Source: a virus. Taken from it: a DNA stretch of 64,000 bases. The notes below the pieces were generated by a model, which did no database searches, was not told where the DNA came from, and saw only the letters and a list, made by a program, of their open reading frames with translations. Positions 45,181 to 53,557 of this stretch are shown one piece after another; positions within the stretch are counted from its first letter, which is position 1; every line of letters starts with the position of its first letter. The DNA lies in the IMG/VR virus record IMGVR_UViG_3300037586_005524, positions 1 to 64,000 of that record. One strand, given 5' to 3'. The position numbers were made by a program, and so were the translations under genes.

Positions 45181-46020
45181 TTAATATTCCTTTTGATTTT
45201 TAATTAACATTTCTATTCCATCCCATATGCTATATTTTGGCTTAAACCCCAAATTATTTAATTTTGCAACGTCCAAATACATATCTTTAACTTGTACTGT
45301 TTTATGAAAATGTGGTGGTTCTACAGAAATAAAATTACTCTTTGAGTTTGTTCGTTGTTTAACATAATTCATCATATCTATAAACCTATGTGGTGTCCCG
45401 CTTCCAATATTAATAATTTCATTTAAAGGAGCTTCTTTCACAACAAGATTTATCGCACGACATACATCTTCTACATGCATAAAATCTCTTATATCTTCAC
45501 CAGAATTATATAAATTAATGTCTTTACTATTAACAACCTCTCCTATTAAATATTGTAATGCGTTTCTTTTTTTAGAAACTTTTTTATCTTCTATTCCATA
45601 TATATTACAAAGTCTTAAAATTCTATAATTAATATCAAATGTTTCGCAGTAAGATATTAATAATTGTTCAGCCGTCCTTTTAGTAATAGAGTAAAATCCT
45701 TTAGGGTTACAACAAGATTCTTCTTTAGCAGGAAGATCATCGGTCTTGCCATACACAAACCATGAACTAATAAAATTAAAGACTATATTTTCTTTATCTC
45801 TACATTTTTCCAGCACGCTAACTAATAAATTTAAATTCGTATTAATATCCAAGTGTGGGTTCTCAAATACATTATAATTATTATTAGTACTTATAAAATA
45901 TATAATATCCTTTGTTTCTGAAGAGAGTTGAAAACGTGGGACAGTCAAAGACTCAGTAGCATATATATTAGAGTACACGCTGCCTATAAATCCTGTGGCG
46001 CCAAAAATTGCTATCTTCAT
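45181..46020 (-). CDS. NAD-dependent sugar epimerase/dehydratase (SDR)
   Basis: An extended SDR of 279 residues. Nucleotide loop FGATGFIG (6-13), Tyr/Lys pair Y110/K114 in GFYSITK, and the typical RDFMHVEDVCRA motif of nucleotide-sugar enzymes. Canonical D/N after the second strand is replaced by a shorter N-terminal half, so it is somewhat compact. It overlaps the upstream methyltransferase-like gene by 4 bases. Likely an epimerase, decarboxylase or reductase of a nucleotide sugar. Which one is not decidable. Confidence 0.8.
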   Translation of the reverse strand: MKIAIFGATGFIGSVYSNIYATESLTVPRFQLSSETKDIIYFISTNNNYNVFENPHLDINTNLNLLVSVLEKCRDKENIVFNFISSWFVYGKTDDLPAKEESCCNPKGFYSITKRTAEQLLISYCETFDINYRILRLCNIYGIEDKKVSKKRNALQYLIGEVVNSKDINLYNSGEDIRDFMHVEDVCRAINLVVKEAPLNEIINIGSGTPHRFIDMMNYVKQRTNSKSNFISVEPPHFHKTVQVKDMYLDVAKLNNLGFKPKYSIWDGIEMLIKNQKEY

Positions 46021-46676
46021 GTTTCTTTCCTTTTATTACAAGACAATAAAATATATAATTGTGGTGGTGCGTTAGCCAATGTACCAGCTTTGATGTGGAC
46101 AATCTCATCACTGGTACCGCCCCATAATGCCTTCATATTATATGATAAATCAAAATATTTTTTAATATATTTAATTGGCAAAATTTCTGGTATTTCTTCG
46201 TAAGCGGCTTTTTTAACGTCAAAATATTCATATTGTCTTACCCTTGATTCGAATAAGCTATATTCTTCATCTTTTAAAAAGGAGTCATCCCAAACACCAG
46301 ACCAAAGATAATTATCATCTTCGTAGGCATATTCATGTTCTCCATCTTTAACCCATCCTATTTTATAATTTTCAAACCTCCAATGATCGCCTAAACCCCA
46401 ATCAACATATAATTTTCCTCCATCATTAAGACTATTATAACAACGCTTTATAAAATCTTTTGGGTTTTTTGCAAAATAAGCAGTACGAGTACAGATAATA
46501 GTATCGTATTTCTTTTTTAGCTCCCAACTATCATTTATATTCCAGTTATTTAACTGTAGGTCATATAAATCCCCATCAAACCAATTATTATCAACAAAGC
46601 CCAATAAAGCAGCTTCTCCTTGTGGCTTAATATGCTCTTTATAAAAGTCATATATATATGGATCACTTCTTCCCAT
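46017..46676 (-). CDS. Degenerate methyltransferase-like protein (219 aa)
   Basis: The shape is that of a class I SAM methyltransferase: a first strand AALLGFV, an acidic position, then YDTIICTRTAYFAKNPKDF and LNDGGKLYVDWGLG as later strands. The usual GxGxG loop is reduced to a single Gly. A characteristic stretch LYDLQLNNWNINDSWE is shared with another gene in the window (52912-53529), so the two are paralogs. SAM binding is uncertain. It lies between an epimerase and the sulfotransferase gene and may act on the same glycan. GAGAGG precedes the ATG. Confidence 0.6.
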   Translation of the reverse strand: MGRSDPYIYDFYKEHIKPQGEAALLGFVDNNWFDGDLYDLQLNNWNINDSWELKKKYDTIICTRTAYFAKNPKDFIKRCYNSLNDGGKLYVDWGLGDHWRFENYKIGWVKDGEHEYAYEDDNYLWSGVWDDSFLKDEEYSLFESRVRQYEYFDVKKAAYEEIPEILPIKYIKKYFDLSYNMKALWGGTSDEIVHIKAGTLANAPPQLYILLSCNKRKET

Positions 46677-46685
46677 GATAACCTC

Positions 46686-47348
46686 TCAAAATTCGTAATT
46701 AAACAAGTTTAAATCTTTTTCGTATAACTCTTCAATGATCTTTCTTGTATCGTCAGTGTAATATTTTTTATATTTATCCCTTTTCGGAGTTATATTAGTT
46801 TTATTTATAGACCTGGGAAGGGGCAAATTTAGCTGCTCAAATATATTTTGTAAATCAATGTCAAAATTTTGTAGTTTGCCAACATAATCAGGAATAAGTT
46901 TATTATTTTTATTATATGCATAAAGATATTGAGGACATATATGATTTGGTTGTGTTCGACCCAGCCATTTATAATATTCTTTTGTATTAACAGCTTTTTT
47001 AACTTTTTGTACAAAATCGTCAAACGCTATATTAGACTCAATACCATATGTGTCTTGTGAATAGTGATAAACAGAAACAAGCCTATCAAATGGATTTCTA
47101 ACAAATGTAAACTTCCAGGCATTTGAAAAATCTTTTTCATTAAAAGTTTTCATGTTATAGTGCTGCTCTAATGTATAATGATGTGGCTTACAATGATATC
47201 CATATTTTTGGGCTCGCTCTCTTTGGTCGATATCATAGTCCCTACTTGACATAACTGCATCTAAATTATGCCAATCTTCATTTGGCAAATAACTATGAAC
47301 TGTCGATCCTGCACATTTAGGGTTATGTAAAAAAATATATTTTCTCAT
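46686..47348 (-). CDS. Sulfotransferase, PAPS-dependent (220 aa)
   Basis: The 5'-phosphosulfate loop is HNPKCAGSTVHSYL (K11, S15, T16) and the 3'-phosphate site is FVRNPFDRLVSVYHY (R84, S92), the two hallmarks of the carbohydrate sulfotransferase (Sulfotransfer_2) family. The C-terminal third has the usual KLQNFDIDLQNIFEQLNL and short charged end. No membrane anchor is present, so it is cytoplasmic. The ATG overlaps the upstream stop as ATGA; a TTG 12 bases before is less likely. PAPS can be supplied by the APS kinase encoded 4 kb downstream. It probably sulfates a sugar of the glycan built by this cluster. Confidence 0.87.
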   Translation of the reverse strand: MRKYIFLHNPKCAGSTVHSYLPNEDWHNLDAVMSSRDYDIDQRERAQKYGYHCKPHHYTLEQHYNMKTFNEKDFSNAWKFTFVRNPFDRLVSVYHYSQDTYGIESNIAFDDFVQKVKKAVNTKEYYKWLGRTQPNHICPQYLYAYNKNNKLIPDYVGKLQNFDIDLQNIFEQLNLPLPRSINKTNITPKRDKYKKYYTDDTRKIIEELYEKDLNLFNYEF

Positions 47349-48316
47349 GGGTTTACACAATTTTGTATTTTTGATTTTTCAAAAAAATCTTTAATTGTTC
47401 TCCATCCTTTAACTTTTAGTTCTCTAAACGACTCATCTGTAAAAAAGGCCGCATGTGGTGTTATACAAAACCTGCTTTTAATCCAAGGCTCCTTTTTTCT
47501 CCAAGCGCTAATAAGAGGATGTTCTTCGGGAGGAGGTTCTATTTCTAAAACATCCATACCAGCAGCTTTAATTTTATTGTTTTTCAAAGCCCAATAAAGA
47601 TCGTCTAAGCTTATTATCTCACCTCTTGCTGTATTAATTAAGATACAATTTTCTTTCATTTGAGAAAATTGATCTTTGCCTATTAGTTCTTTTGTTTCTT
47701 CTGTTAAAGGAGTATGTATGGAAATGATATCATTATTTGAAAGAAGCTCATCAAAATCTACTTTTTCTACCCCCAATGATTTATCTATTCCAGCAGCAAC
47801 ATAAGGATCATAATATTGTATATTTAAACCAAAAGCTTTTGCTCTTAAAGCAACTGCAATGCCAATGCGCCCTAAGCCAATTAAGCCAATATTTTTGCCA
47901 CGCAACCTAAAAAGACTTTTTGGCAAAAATGGATCCCAAATATCGCTTTCATTATAAGAATTAATATTCCTCACAAGATTCAATAATAAGGCCATCGTAT
48001 GATCTGCAACGACATCCGTGCCATAATCTGGTATATTAGAAACTACAATATTTTCTTTTTTCGCCCGCAATAAATCAATATTGTCATATCCAACGCCCAT
48101 ACGAACTATTATAGAACATTTTTCCATAGTGTCAAAAGATATGTTGCTTATAGGAATTTCATGCCACACAACAAGTGCGTCTGCATCTTTTATATAGGGC
48201 TGGATATCTTCTTCTGTTTCTGCATTTAAAAATATAACAGTATAAGGATCATCAAGTACTGCTATCTCCTCTTTTGTCCTTTCTGTAATAAAATCAGTAA
48301 CTACGATTTTTTTCAT
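47345..48316 (-). CDS. D-isomer-specific 2-hydroxyacid dehydrogenase (323 aa)
   Basis: The Rossmann loop GLIGLGRIG lies at residues 144-152. The catalytic trio is visible as R231 (NTARG), a Glu at 258-260 (MDVLEIEPP) and H288 (TPHAAFFTDES). Family enzymes interconvert 2-oxo and 2-hydroxy acids with NAD(P)H, as in PdxB, SerA or glycerate dehydrogenase. It overlaps the aldolase gene by 4 bases, so it may act directly on the aldolase product, a 4-hydroxy-2-oxo acid. Host-like enzymes are rare in phages, and the tight coupling suggests a specialised role in this cluster. Confidence 0.87.
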   Translation of the reverse strand: MKKIVVTDFITERTKEEIAVLDDPYTVIFLNAETEEDIQPYIKDADALVVWHEIPISNISFDTMEKCSIIVRMGVGYDNIDLLRAKKENIVVSNIPDYGTDVVADHTMALLLNLVRNINSYNESDIWDPFLPKSLFRLRGKNIGLIGLGRIGIAVALRAKAFGLNIQYYDPYVAAGIDKSLGVEKVDFDELLSNNDIISIHTPLTEETKELIGKDQFSQMKENCILINTARGEIISLDDLYWALKNNKIKAAGMDVLEIEPPPEEHPLISAWRKKEPWIKSRFCITPHAAFFTDESFRELKVKGWRTIKDFFEKSKIQNCVNP

Positions 48317-49089
48317 TCCAACTCCAATAAAAAAGATATATCATCGGTGATCTTTCTTGCAGCATTATATAACATATCACAATCTGCTCTATATGCCAAA
48401 AGTCTAACGCCATTGTTGATTAAAAATTTGGCATACTTAATATCTTTTACAAAAGATCCTATGACAATATTTTTGCTTTCAGCTTGTTTGCAGCACTTTT
48501 CTATTAAATTTAATACCTTTAGATTTTCTATATCTCCTGGGCATCCTAAACTTTGAGAAAGGTCATATGGGCCAAGATAAATTATATCTATATTTTTGAC
48601 ATCTAATATTTCATTAAAGTTATTAATGCCCTCCTCTCCTTCAATAATAATTGAAGTCAAAATTTTATTGTTTGCTATGTTAGTATGATTTTCTACAGCA
48701 GTAAATCCGCCCGCCCTGGTAAAAGGAGAATATCCTCTATTGCCCTCTGGGAAATATCTACTACACTCTGCAACTTGTTTGGCGCTTTTAAAATCTACAA
48801 CTTGTGGCACAATGACTCCGTGAGAGCCTATTTCCAAAGCTCGTAATATTAAATTTTCATTATTGTCGCCAACTCTAAATAATGCTGAAGCGCTGTTTAC
48901 TTCACAAGCTCTAATCATATTTTGTGCTGTTTCATAAGATGCTGGGCCGTGTTCTGCATCGACTACAATAAAGTCCATACCAGCAAATGTAAGAACATCA
49001 GCAACCGTTGGAGAAGGAATAACCGACCATGTACCAATTACAGTTTTTCCAGAGTTTAGTTTATCTTTCAAAAAATTATTTTTATGCAT
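48313..49089 (-). CDS. HpcH/HpaI-type aldolase (258 aa)
   Basis: A class II pyruvate aldolase of the HpcH/HpaI family, usually about 255-265 residues. Signatures are DAEHGPAS (residues 44-51), RVGDN at 72, the metal ligands E150 in IIIEGEEG and D176 in YLGPYDLSQ, and TRAGGF near 124. The family joins or cleaves pyruvate or oxaloacetate and an aldehyde to give 4-hydroxy-2-oxo acids such as 2-keto-3-deoxyglucarate. It lies two bases from the NeuA-like gene and overlaps the 2-hydroxyacid dehydrogenase gene. The group could build an unusual acid. Aldehyde substrate unknown. Confidence 0.87.
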   Translation of the reverse strand: MHKNNFLKDKLNSGKTVIGTWSVIPSPTVADVLTFAGMDFIVVDAEHGPASYETAQNMIRACEVNSASALFRVGDNNENLILRALEIGSHGVIVPQVVDFKSAKQVAECSRYFPEGNRGYSPFTRAGGFTAVENHTNIANNKILTSIIIEGEEGINNFNEILDVKNIDIIYLGPYDLSQSLGCPGDIENLKVLNLIEKCCKQAESKNIVIGSFVKDIKYAKFLINNGVRLLAYRADCDMLYNAARKITDDISFLLELE

Positions 49090-49091
49090 TT

Positions 49092-49832
49092 TTATTCCAA
49101 ATAAGGAGTCGTGCTTTCAGAAAAGCCGTGTTTTTTAAGCCAATATTCAGCAACAGCTATTTGCCATTCAGCATCAATATCAAAGCCGAAGTCAACTTCT
49201 AAGCCATATGTTTTATTTCCCATCCACTTAAAAGGTAGTTTACCATTTTCAATATCTTCAAAACAAACAGGTCGTAAAACTTGTATTGATAAATCTGCGA
49301 AATATACGTCGCCTTGGCTATCTCTTATTGATGAAACATCATCAAACACATTTAAATCTACAAAGGAATCAACGATATTGTTTTCTAACTTCCTTGCTCG
49401 TGTTGGGCTAAACATATTATATTTAACCACACTAAAACATGAATCTAATGTTTCGTCTTTCTTTAGCACTTCAATTGCTTCGGTTAGTTTATTACAATCC
49501 GTCATGGGAGTATTGGCAAACAAAAGAACAATTATTTCAGGAACTTCGCCTAGATCTTTTATTATGAAATCATATGCATGTGTTAACACGTCTTCAGTTA
49601 ATGATTCTGGTGTTGCTAACTCCGGTGGTCTATTAATCACTGTAGCATTGTATGATAGTGCAGTCGATTTAATTGAAGGCGAATCTGTGGAAATATATAA
49701 CTTGTTTATATGCTTACAATTATGTGCTGCCATTAAAGAATACTCGTTTAATTGTCTGCCGAGCAATTTCATATAGTTTTTTCCAGGGCAGCCCATGCTT
49801 TTTTCTTTTCCAATTTGCAGTCCGACTATCAT
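49092..49832 (-). CDS. NeuA-like cytidylyltransferase (246 aa)
   Basis: The N-terminus GKEKSMGCPGKNYMKLLG corresponds to the nucleotide-binding loop of the CMP-sialate/KDO synthetase family, with the usual first Arg replaced by Lys. LYISTDSPSI, LFANTPMTDC and the C-terminal FGFDIDAEWQIAVAE match the STD, NTP-binding and metal-binding motifs. These enzymes activate a 2-keto sugar acid with CTP, releasing pyrophosphate. No sialic or legionaminic acid synthase (NeuB) is in the window. The neighbouring aldolase may provide a different acid. The HAD gene upstream overlaps by 4 bases. Confidence 0.82.
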   Translation of the reverse strand: MIVGLQIGKEKSMGCPGKNYMKLLGRQLNEYSLMAAHNCKHINKLYISTDSPSIKSTALSYNATVINRPPELATPESLTEDVLTHAYDFIIKDLGEVPEIIVLLFANTPMTDCNKLTEAIEVLKKDETLDSCFSVVKYNMFSPTRARKLENNIVDSFVDLNVFDDVSSIRDSQGDVYFADLSIQVLRPVCFEDIENGKLPFKWMGNKTYGLEVDFGFDIDAEWQIAVAEYWLKKHGFSESTTPYLE

Positions 49833-50221
49833 TTATTTAATAATTCCTCTTTGAAAATAGATTCCCAATTTTTGAATCTTATTGCTTTATCATCAATATA
49901 ACATACAGCATTTGGTTTTTCAAACGATACATCTTCAATATATTCGTCCATATTGTTTTCAGCTAACCATTCCCAAATTAATTCTTTTCCAGTTTTACCA
50001 TTTATAAGAGGGCGTTTTGGATTTGCTTTACAACTATAAACAATCAGTGTGTAATCTTGAGAAAGCTTTTTTAACGCTTCGTCCGAACCTTTTATTGGAG
50101 GATCATATACAGTACCATCATGAAATCCTAAAGAACTTCTATGTATGACTCCATCAAAATCAATTGCTAATATTTTTTCTTCTTGTTCTGTAATGAGCTT
50201 TAAAAATTGTTCTTTATCCAT
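49829..50221 (-). CDS. Small HAD-type phosphatase (130 aa)
   Basis: A second short HAD hydrolase with nucleophile motif LAIDFDGVIHRSS (D21, D23), YDPP, a motif II LIVYSCKA and YIDDKAIRFKNWE. It shares plan and sequence with the gene at 42910-43251. It is sandwiched with overlaps between the GAPDH-like and the cytidylyltransferase genes, so dephosphorylation of a sugar-acid phosphate before CTP activation is a natural role. In sialic acid pathways a HAD phosphatase does just this. The substrate here is not proven. Confidence 0.78.
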   Translation of the reverse strand: MDKEQFLKLITEQEEKILAIDFDGVIHRSSLGFHDGTVYDPPIKGSDEALKKLSQDYTLIVYSCKANPKRPLINGKTGKELIWEWLAENNMDEYIEDVSFEKPNAVCYIDDKAIRFKNWESIFKEELLNK

Positions 50222-51194
50222 TTAGCGCCATCCTAGCTACATCAAGTGCGCGTCGAGCATATGCCCACTCATTATCATACCAAACTACTAACTTTAATGT
50301 ATTTTTATTTAATACTTTTATCCACTGAGCGTCTAATATTGCTGAGTGTTCAGTCATTTTATAATCAACAGAGACTTTAGATTCTTCGTTAACTGTTAAG
50401 AAATCATTTTGTGAAGCTTTAAAAACTTCTAGCACTTCCTTTAAATTAAATTCGTTTTCACAAAATATAGTTATATCCGAACAAGTCACTACATCGGTTG
50501 GAACTCTAAAGGACATTGCATCCAACTTTCCTTCTAATTCTGGTAAAATCTCTAGTACAGCTTTTGCGGCTGTTGTATTTTTAGGAATTAAGTTATTTAC
50601 CGCAGAGCGTCCTAGTGAATAGTCTTTCCAAATATTGCCAGGCTTTGAAACAGAGGAGACCGTTCCGTCAACTAAATTTTGGTAAGAAAGCCAGGGATGC
50701 AAAGTAGTAAAAAAACAATTTTTGATTTTCCACCTGTCGTTTACAATTTTTAAAACTTGCGCCACCGCATTGGCGTCACATATGCTAGATGAAACTAAAT
50801 TATGGTTTTTTTTATCATATTCTGACTCATTTGCGCCCATAATAATCGTTTTGTCCACATCATCAGAACAATGAGTTATTACTGCTTTGGCCAGCCTTTT
50901 CTCATCGAGCATTGTCTTTAGTTTTTTTACATTTTCAGATACACCTGTCGCATCTATAACAATATCCACCTCGTCGACCCATTCAATATTTTCTATATTT
51001 AATTCGGAAGTATATTTAGTCTCTTTAATATCCGCTTCAAATCTGCCATAAGTTGAATCGTATTTTAGCAGATAAGCCATGTTTTCTATATTATCTATAT
51101 CATTAATCCCAACAACATTAAAAAAGCTGTGCTTTTGATTTATCTTAAATATGGCTCGGCCAATTCTTCCAAAGCCGTTAATTCCTAATTTCAT
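50214..51194 (-). CDS. Glyceraldehyde-3-phosphate dehydrogenase family protein (326 aa)
   Basis: NAD-binding INGFGRIGRAI, YLLKYDSTYGRF, a Cys at 139 in VSSSICDANAVAQ and His at 166 in FTTLHPWLSYQNLVDG match the GAPDH fold. The active site Cys, His and following Asn are kept, but the canonical SCTTN signature reads SICDAN, so the substrate or mechanism may differ. Length (326) is a little less than usual (about 335). The C-terminal VVWYDNEWAYARR motif is intact. It could oxidise erythrose 4-phosphate or another aldehyde phosphate. It is the first gene of a coupled run leading to the HAD, CTP transferase, aldolase and 2-hydroxyacid dehydrogenase. A phage GAPDH-like enzyme is unusual. Confidence 0.85.
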   Translation of the reverse strand: MKLGINGFGRIGRAIFKINQKHSFFNVVGINDIDNIENMAYLLKYDSTYGRFEADIKETKYTSELNIENIEWVDEVDIVIDATGVSENVKKLKTMLDEKRLAKAVITHCSDDVDKTIIMGANESEYDKKNHNLVSSSICDANAVAQVLKIVNDRWKIKNCFFTTLHPWLSYQNLVDGTVSSVSKPGNIWKDYSLGRSAVNNLIPKNTTAAKAVLEILPELEGKLDAMSFRVPTDVVTCSDITIFCENEFNLKEVLEVFKASQNDFLTVNEESKVSVDYKMTEHSAILDAQWIKVLNKNTLKLVVWYDNEWAYARRALDVARMALNG

Positions 51195-52201
51195 TTTTTT
51201 CCATCTAGTTCGTAAGCAGTTTTAATTATATTTTGACATACATTGTCGTTTTTTACAAGATATTTTTTAGTTGCATCGGCAAATTGTTCATCATAGTTTT
51301 TTTGTTTTAAATCGCTTATAGCTTTTCTTATGTCATCAATAGACATGTCTCCGGAAATCTTTTTATAAAAATCATAATCGTAAAAAAATCTAAAAACATC
51401 TCTAACAATTGGTCGATGCTTATTTATAAGATGAACATCCATATCTAAGAAAGGCTTGTTGAAAAATACTGCTTCCTTTATTGCAGAAGAGCTTTCGTGA
51501 GTCACAACTAAATCGACAATTTTCATAAGCTCCATAGAAGTGTGAGGATGCCAAGATTCATCAAGAAAATAATGATCGCCACGATATTGTTTATTGTGAA
51601 TAGGATTTTTACCTCTTGTTTTAACAATTATTTCGTATCCTTCTTCTTTTAAAGCAGTATACAAAAAATCTAGATTTACTTTTGCAGGATAATATCGTGC
51701 ATCTGGATATATCATTATAGCTTTTTTAGCCTCTTTTTTTAAACCGTATTTTTTGCAAATAGAGTCTGCATCAAGTTCTATACTATATTTTGGAGACCCA
51801 AGATATAAATTTTTATCAGAAAGAGTTTTCCCATAAACTGCATATTCTTTACTAGGAAATATCGAGTAATCAATATTATCAATATAATCATGAAACATCA
51901 CGACATAATCTGTACCATATGAAAGAGAAAATATCGTTTGTTTCTTCTTATCTGGATATTTAGAACCTACCCCTTCGATACAAAAAATAGGACCGTGATG
52001 CTTTGTTATTTCTTTAATGCCATAAAAGTTAAAATTATAAGCCTCTAATAGCTTATTAAATTCTTTCACATTGTTAGATATGCTGTTATATTTGTTTATA
52101 TTCCAAGAGAATAAACTAGACTTTATTCCCATTTTGTTACCTTCTTCAATCAAAGGTATGAAATATTTTAAAAAGGTCATCTCTGGTATGATAAAGTTCA
52201 T
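51191..52201 (-). CDS. Glycosyltransferase-like GT-B protein, CDP-glycerol transferase type (336 aa)
   Basis: The C-terminal half has the GT-B signature THESSSAIKEAVFFNKP followed by LDMD, similar to CDP-glycerol glycerophosphotransferases and related surface polymer transferases. The middle KKAIMIYPDARYYP begins the nucleotide-binding Rossmann domain. The N-terminal domain is weakly conserved. Its neighbour is the GAPDH-like gene with a 4-base overlap. It could transfer the residue activated by the CTP transferase four genes later, a tempting link because both types handle cytidine nucleotides. Assignment of donor is inference. Confidence 0.6.
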   Translation of the reverse strand: MNFIIPEMTFLKYFIPLIEEGNKMGIKSSLFSWNINKYNSISNNVKEFNKLLEAYNFNFYGIKEITKHHGPIFCIEGVGSKYPDKKKQTIFSLSYGTDYVVMFHDYIDNIDYSIFPSKEYAVYGKTLSDKNLYLGSPKYSIELDADSICKKYGLKKEAKKAIMIYPDARYYPAKVNLDFLYTALKEEGYEIIVKTRGKNPIHNKQYRGDHYFLDESWHPHTSMELMKIVDLVVTHESSSAIKEAVFFNKPFLDMDVHLINKHRPIVRDVFRFFYDYDFYKKISGDMSIDDIRKAISDLKQKNYDEQFADATKKYLVKNDNVCQNIIKTAYELDGKK

Positions 52202-52214
52202 TGGTCTCCCAAAT

Positions 52215-52919
52215 TTATAATTCCCCTAAATAACAAAATTGAATTTCATTATTTTGTAGAAAGTCACCAAGTTCTTTTGTCTTCTGCTCACATAGATAAT
52301 TTTTATCCCACTCGCAAGCATGATAAACAATTTCTGTTTTTTCAAATAAACATAGAGGATGCACTGGTGGCATTACGTTGGCATATACAACTTTATCAAA
52401 ATTTTTATCTTCGCCCGCATATACTTCTAAATATTCTTCTTGACCATCGTACAATCCTAAAGTTTCAATACCTTTGTCTTTACACGCTTTAAAAGTATCA
52501 GGCGACATGCGCCAAGCTGGTGGCCTAAAAATAGGTTTAAATATTTCTTTTAAATTTGCTCTTTCAACTATATCAAACATTAAATCAAATTTCTCACAAG
52601 CTTCTTCATAATTTAATGTCATAAATTCATCATTATCGGTTTTACCTGGAATTCCGTGAAAAAGACCATGATAGCCAATTTCAAAATTTTGTTTTGGTAA
52701 TTTTCTTAACTCTTCACAAAATGAAGGATGTTCGGACAATATTAATGGTTTTTTTGTAGCTATATCATGACGGATTGTTCTCCAATAAGCAATTGGTACA
52801 AAAAGGGTAAATTTTATATCTTCAAACTTTTCTATCAAACTGTAACATCGTTTTAATACTTTCGTTGAAGAACGAGGGTGTGGAGAAACATCATCAATGC
52901 TAATATTCACTTTATACAC
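52215..52919 (-). CDS. NodB-like polysaccharide deacetylase (234 aa)
   Basis: Motif 1 is SIDDVSPHP (D9, D10), motif 2 is YHGLFHG (H84, H88) and motif 3 is FRPPAWRMSP (131-140). These supply the metal-binding Asp-His-His and the groove of carbohydrate esterase 4 enzymes. A later VYHACEWDKN may give the last catalytic His. There is no signal peptide, so it acts in the cytoplasm, perhaps on a nucleotide sugar or on a growing glycan. It is thus more like DUF2334 or formyl/acetyl sugar deacylases than like cell-wall deacetylases. It overlaps the methyltransferase-like gene upstream by 8 bases. Confidence 0.78.
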   Translation of the reverse strand: MYKVNISIDDVSPHPRSSTKVLKRCYSLIEKFEDIKFTLFVPIAYWRTIRHDIATKKPLILSEHPSFCEELRKLPKQNFEIGYHGLFHGIPGKTDNDEFMTLNYEEACEKFDLMFDIVERANLKEIFKPIFRPPAWRMSPDTFKACKDKGIETLGLYDGQEEYLEVYAGEDKNFDKVVYANVMPPVHPLCLFEKTEIVYHACEWDKNYLCEQKTKELGDFLQNNEIQFCYLGEL

Positions 52920-53529
52920 TTTTATTCCAAAACGCGTAAGTAATCAAATCCTTCTTGTAATTATTAAATCTATTAATCATCACACTAGCACTAATGTTGT
53001 TTGTTTTAAATGTTTCTTCCGTAGCACAATTGGTCATTGTAGCATTAAAATAATTTTGCCAATCTGGTATGTCGCTATGAAAATCAACGGTGTTCGGCAG
53101 ATCGCGAAAATCAAACTTTGCAGTTAAGCTAGGAGGCGTTCTTGTTGAACCATAGTCATCTAATAGTCCAGCATATAAAGTAAAATCAAATATAACATTT
53201 TCATTCTTAGATACACATTCTTTCAACTGCTTTATAAAAAAATCTATATTTTTAACATACATTGTTGTGCGGTGACAAACAACAATATCATAATTTTCAA
53301 TCTCCCACTCATCATCAATATTCCAGTTTTCCAATACAATATCATATAAATCATGTTGCGCATCTGGAAATAAATGCTTATAATGAGCAACTGTTTCATT
53401 TGTATTAGAATTCCCCAAATATGCTATCTTAGATACTTGTTCATTATCGTTTACTATATAATCATTTTCTAACAAAAAGTTTATAAAAGCTTTCTGCTGT
53501 GGTAATACAATAAAATCTGACATTCCCAT
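52912..53529 (-). CDS. Degenerate methyltransferase-like protein, paralog (205 aa)
   Basis: The first strand IAYLGNSNT is followed by LYDIVLENWNIDDEWE and YDIVVCHRTTMYVKN, which align with the 46017-46676 protein. As in that protein, the classic GxGxG loop is absent. The C-terminal half is different and helical. The pair probably arose by duplication within the cluster. I infer a SAM-dependent or derived enzyme, but cannot show cofactor binding. It lies between a GT-B gene and the deacetylase gene. GGGAG lies 9 bases before the ATG. Confidence 0.58.
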   Translation of the reverse strand: MGMSDFIVLPQQKAFINFLLENDYIVNDNEQVSKIAYLGNSNTNETVAHYKHLFPDAQHDLYDIVLENWNIDDEWEIENYDIVVCHRTTMYVKNIDFFIKQLKECVSKNENVIFDFTLYAGLLDDYGSTRTPPSLTAKFDFRDLPNTVDFHSDIPDWQNYFNATMTNCATEETFKTNNISASVMINRFNNYKKDLITYAFWNKSV

Positions 53530-53557
53530 AAATTGATTCTCCCGTTTTTATAATATA

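Noticed and set aside
49111-49776. 221-codon open frame on the plus strand opposite the NeuA-like gene
   Set aside because: It lies entirely antisense to a gene with clear family motifs, has no recognisable domains and no good ribosome binding site.
49092-49832. Calling the cytidylyltransferase a true sialic acid enzyme (neuA)
   Set aside because: No NeuB or NeuC-type genes are visible in the window and the first loop is altered, so the substrate should be left open.
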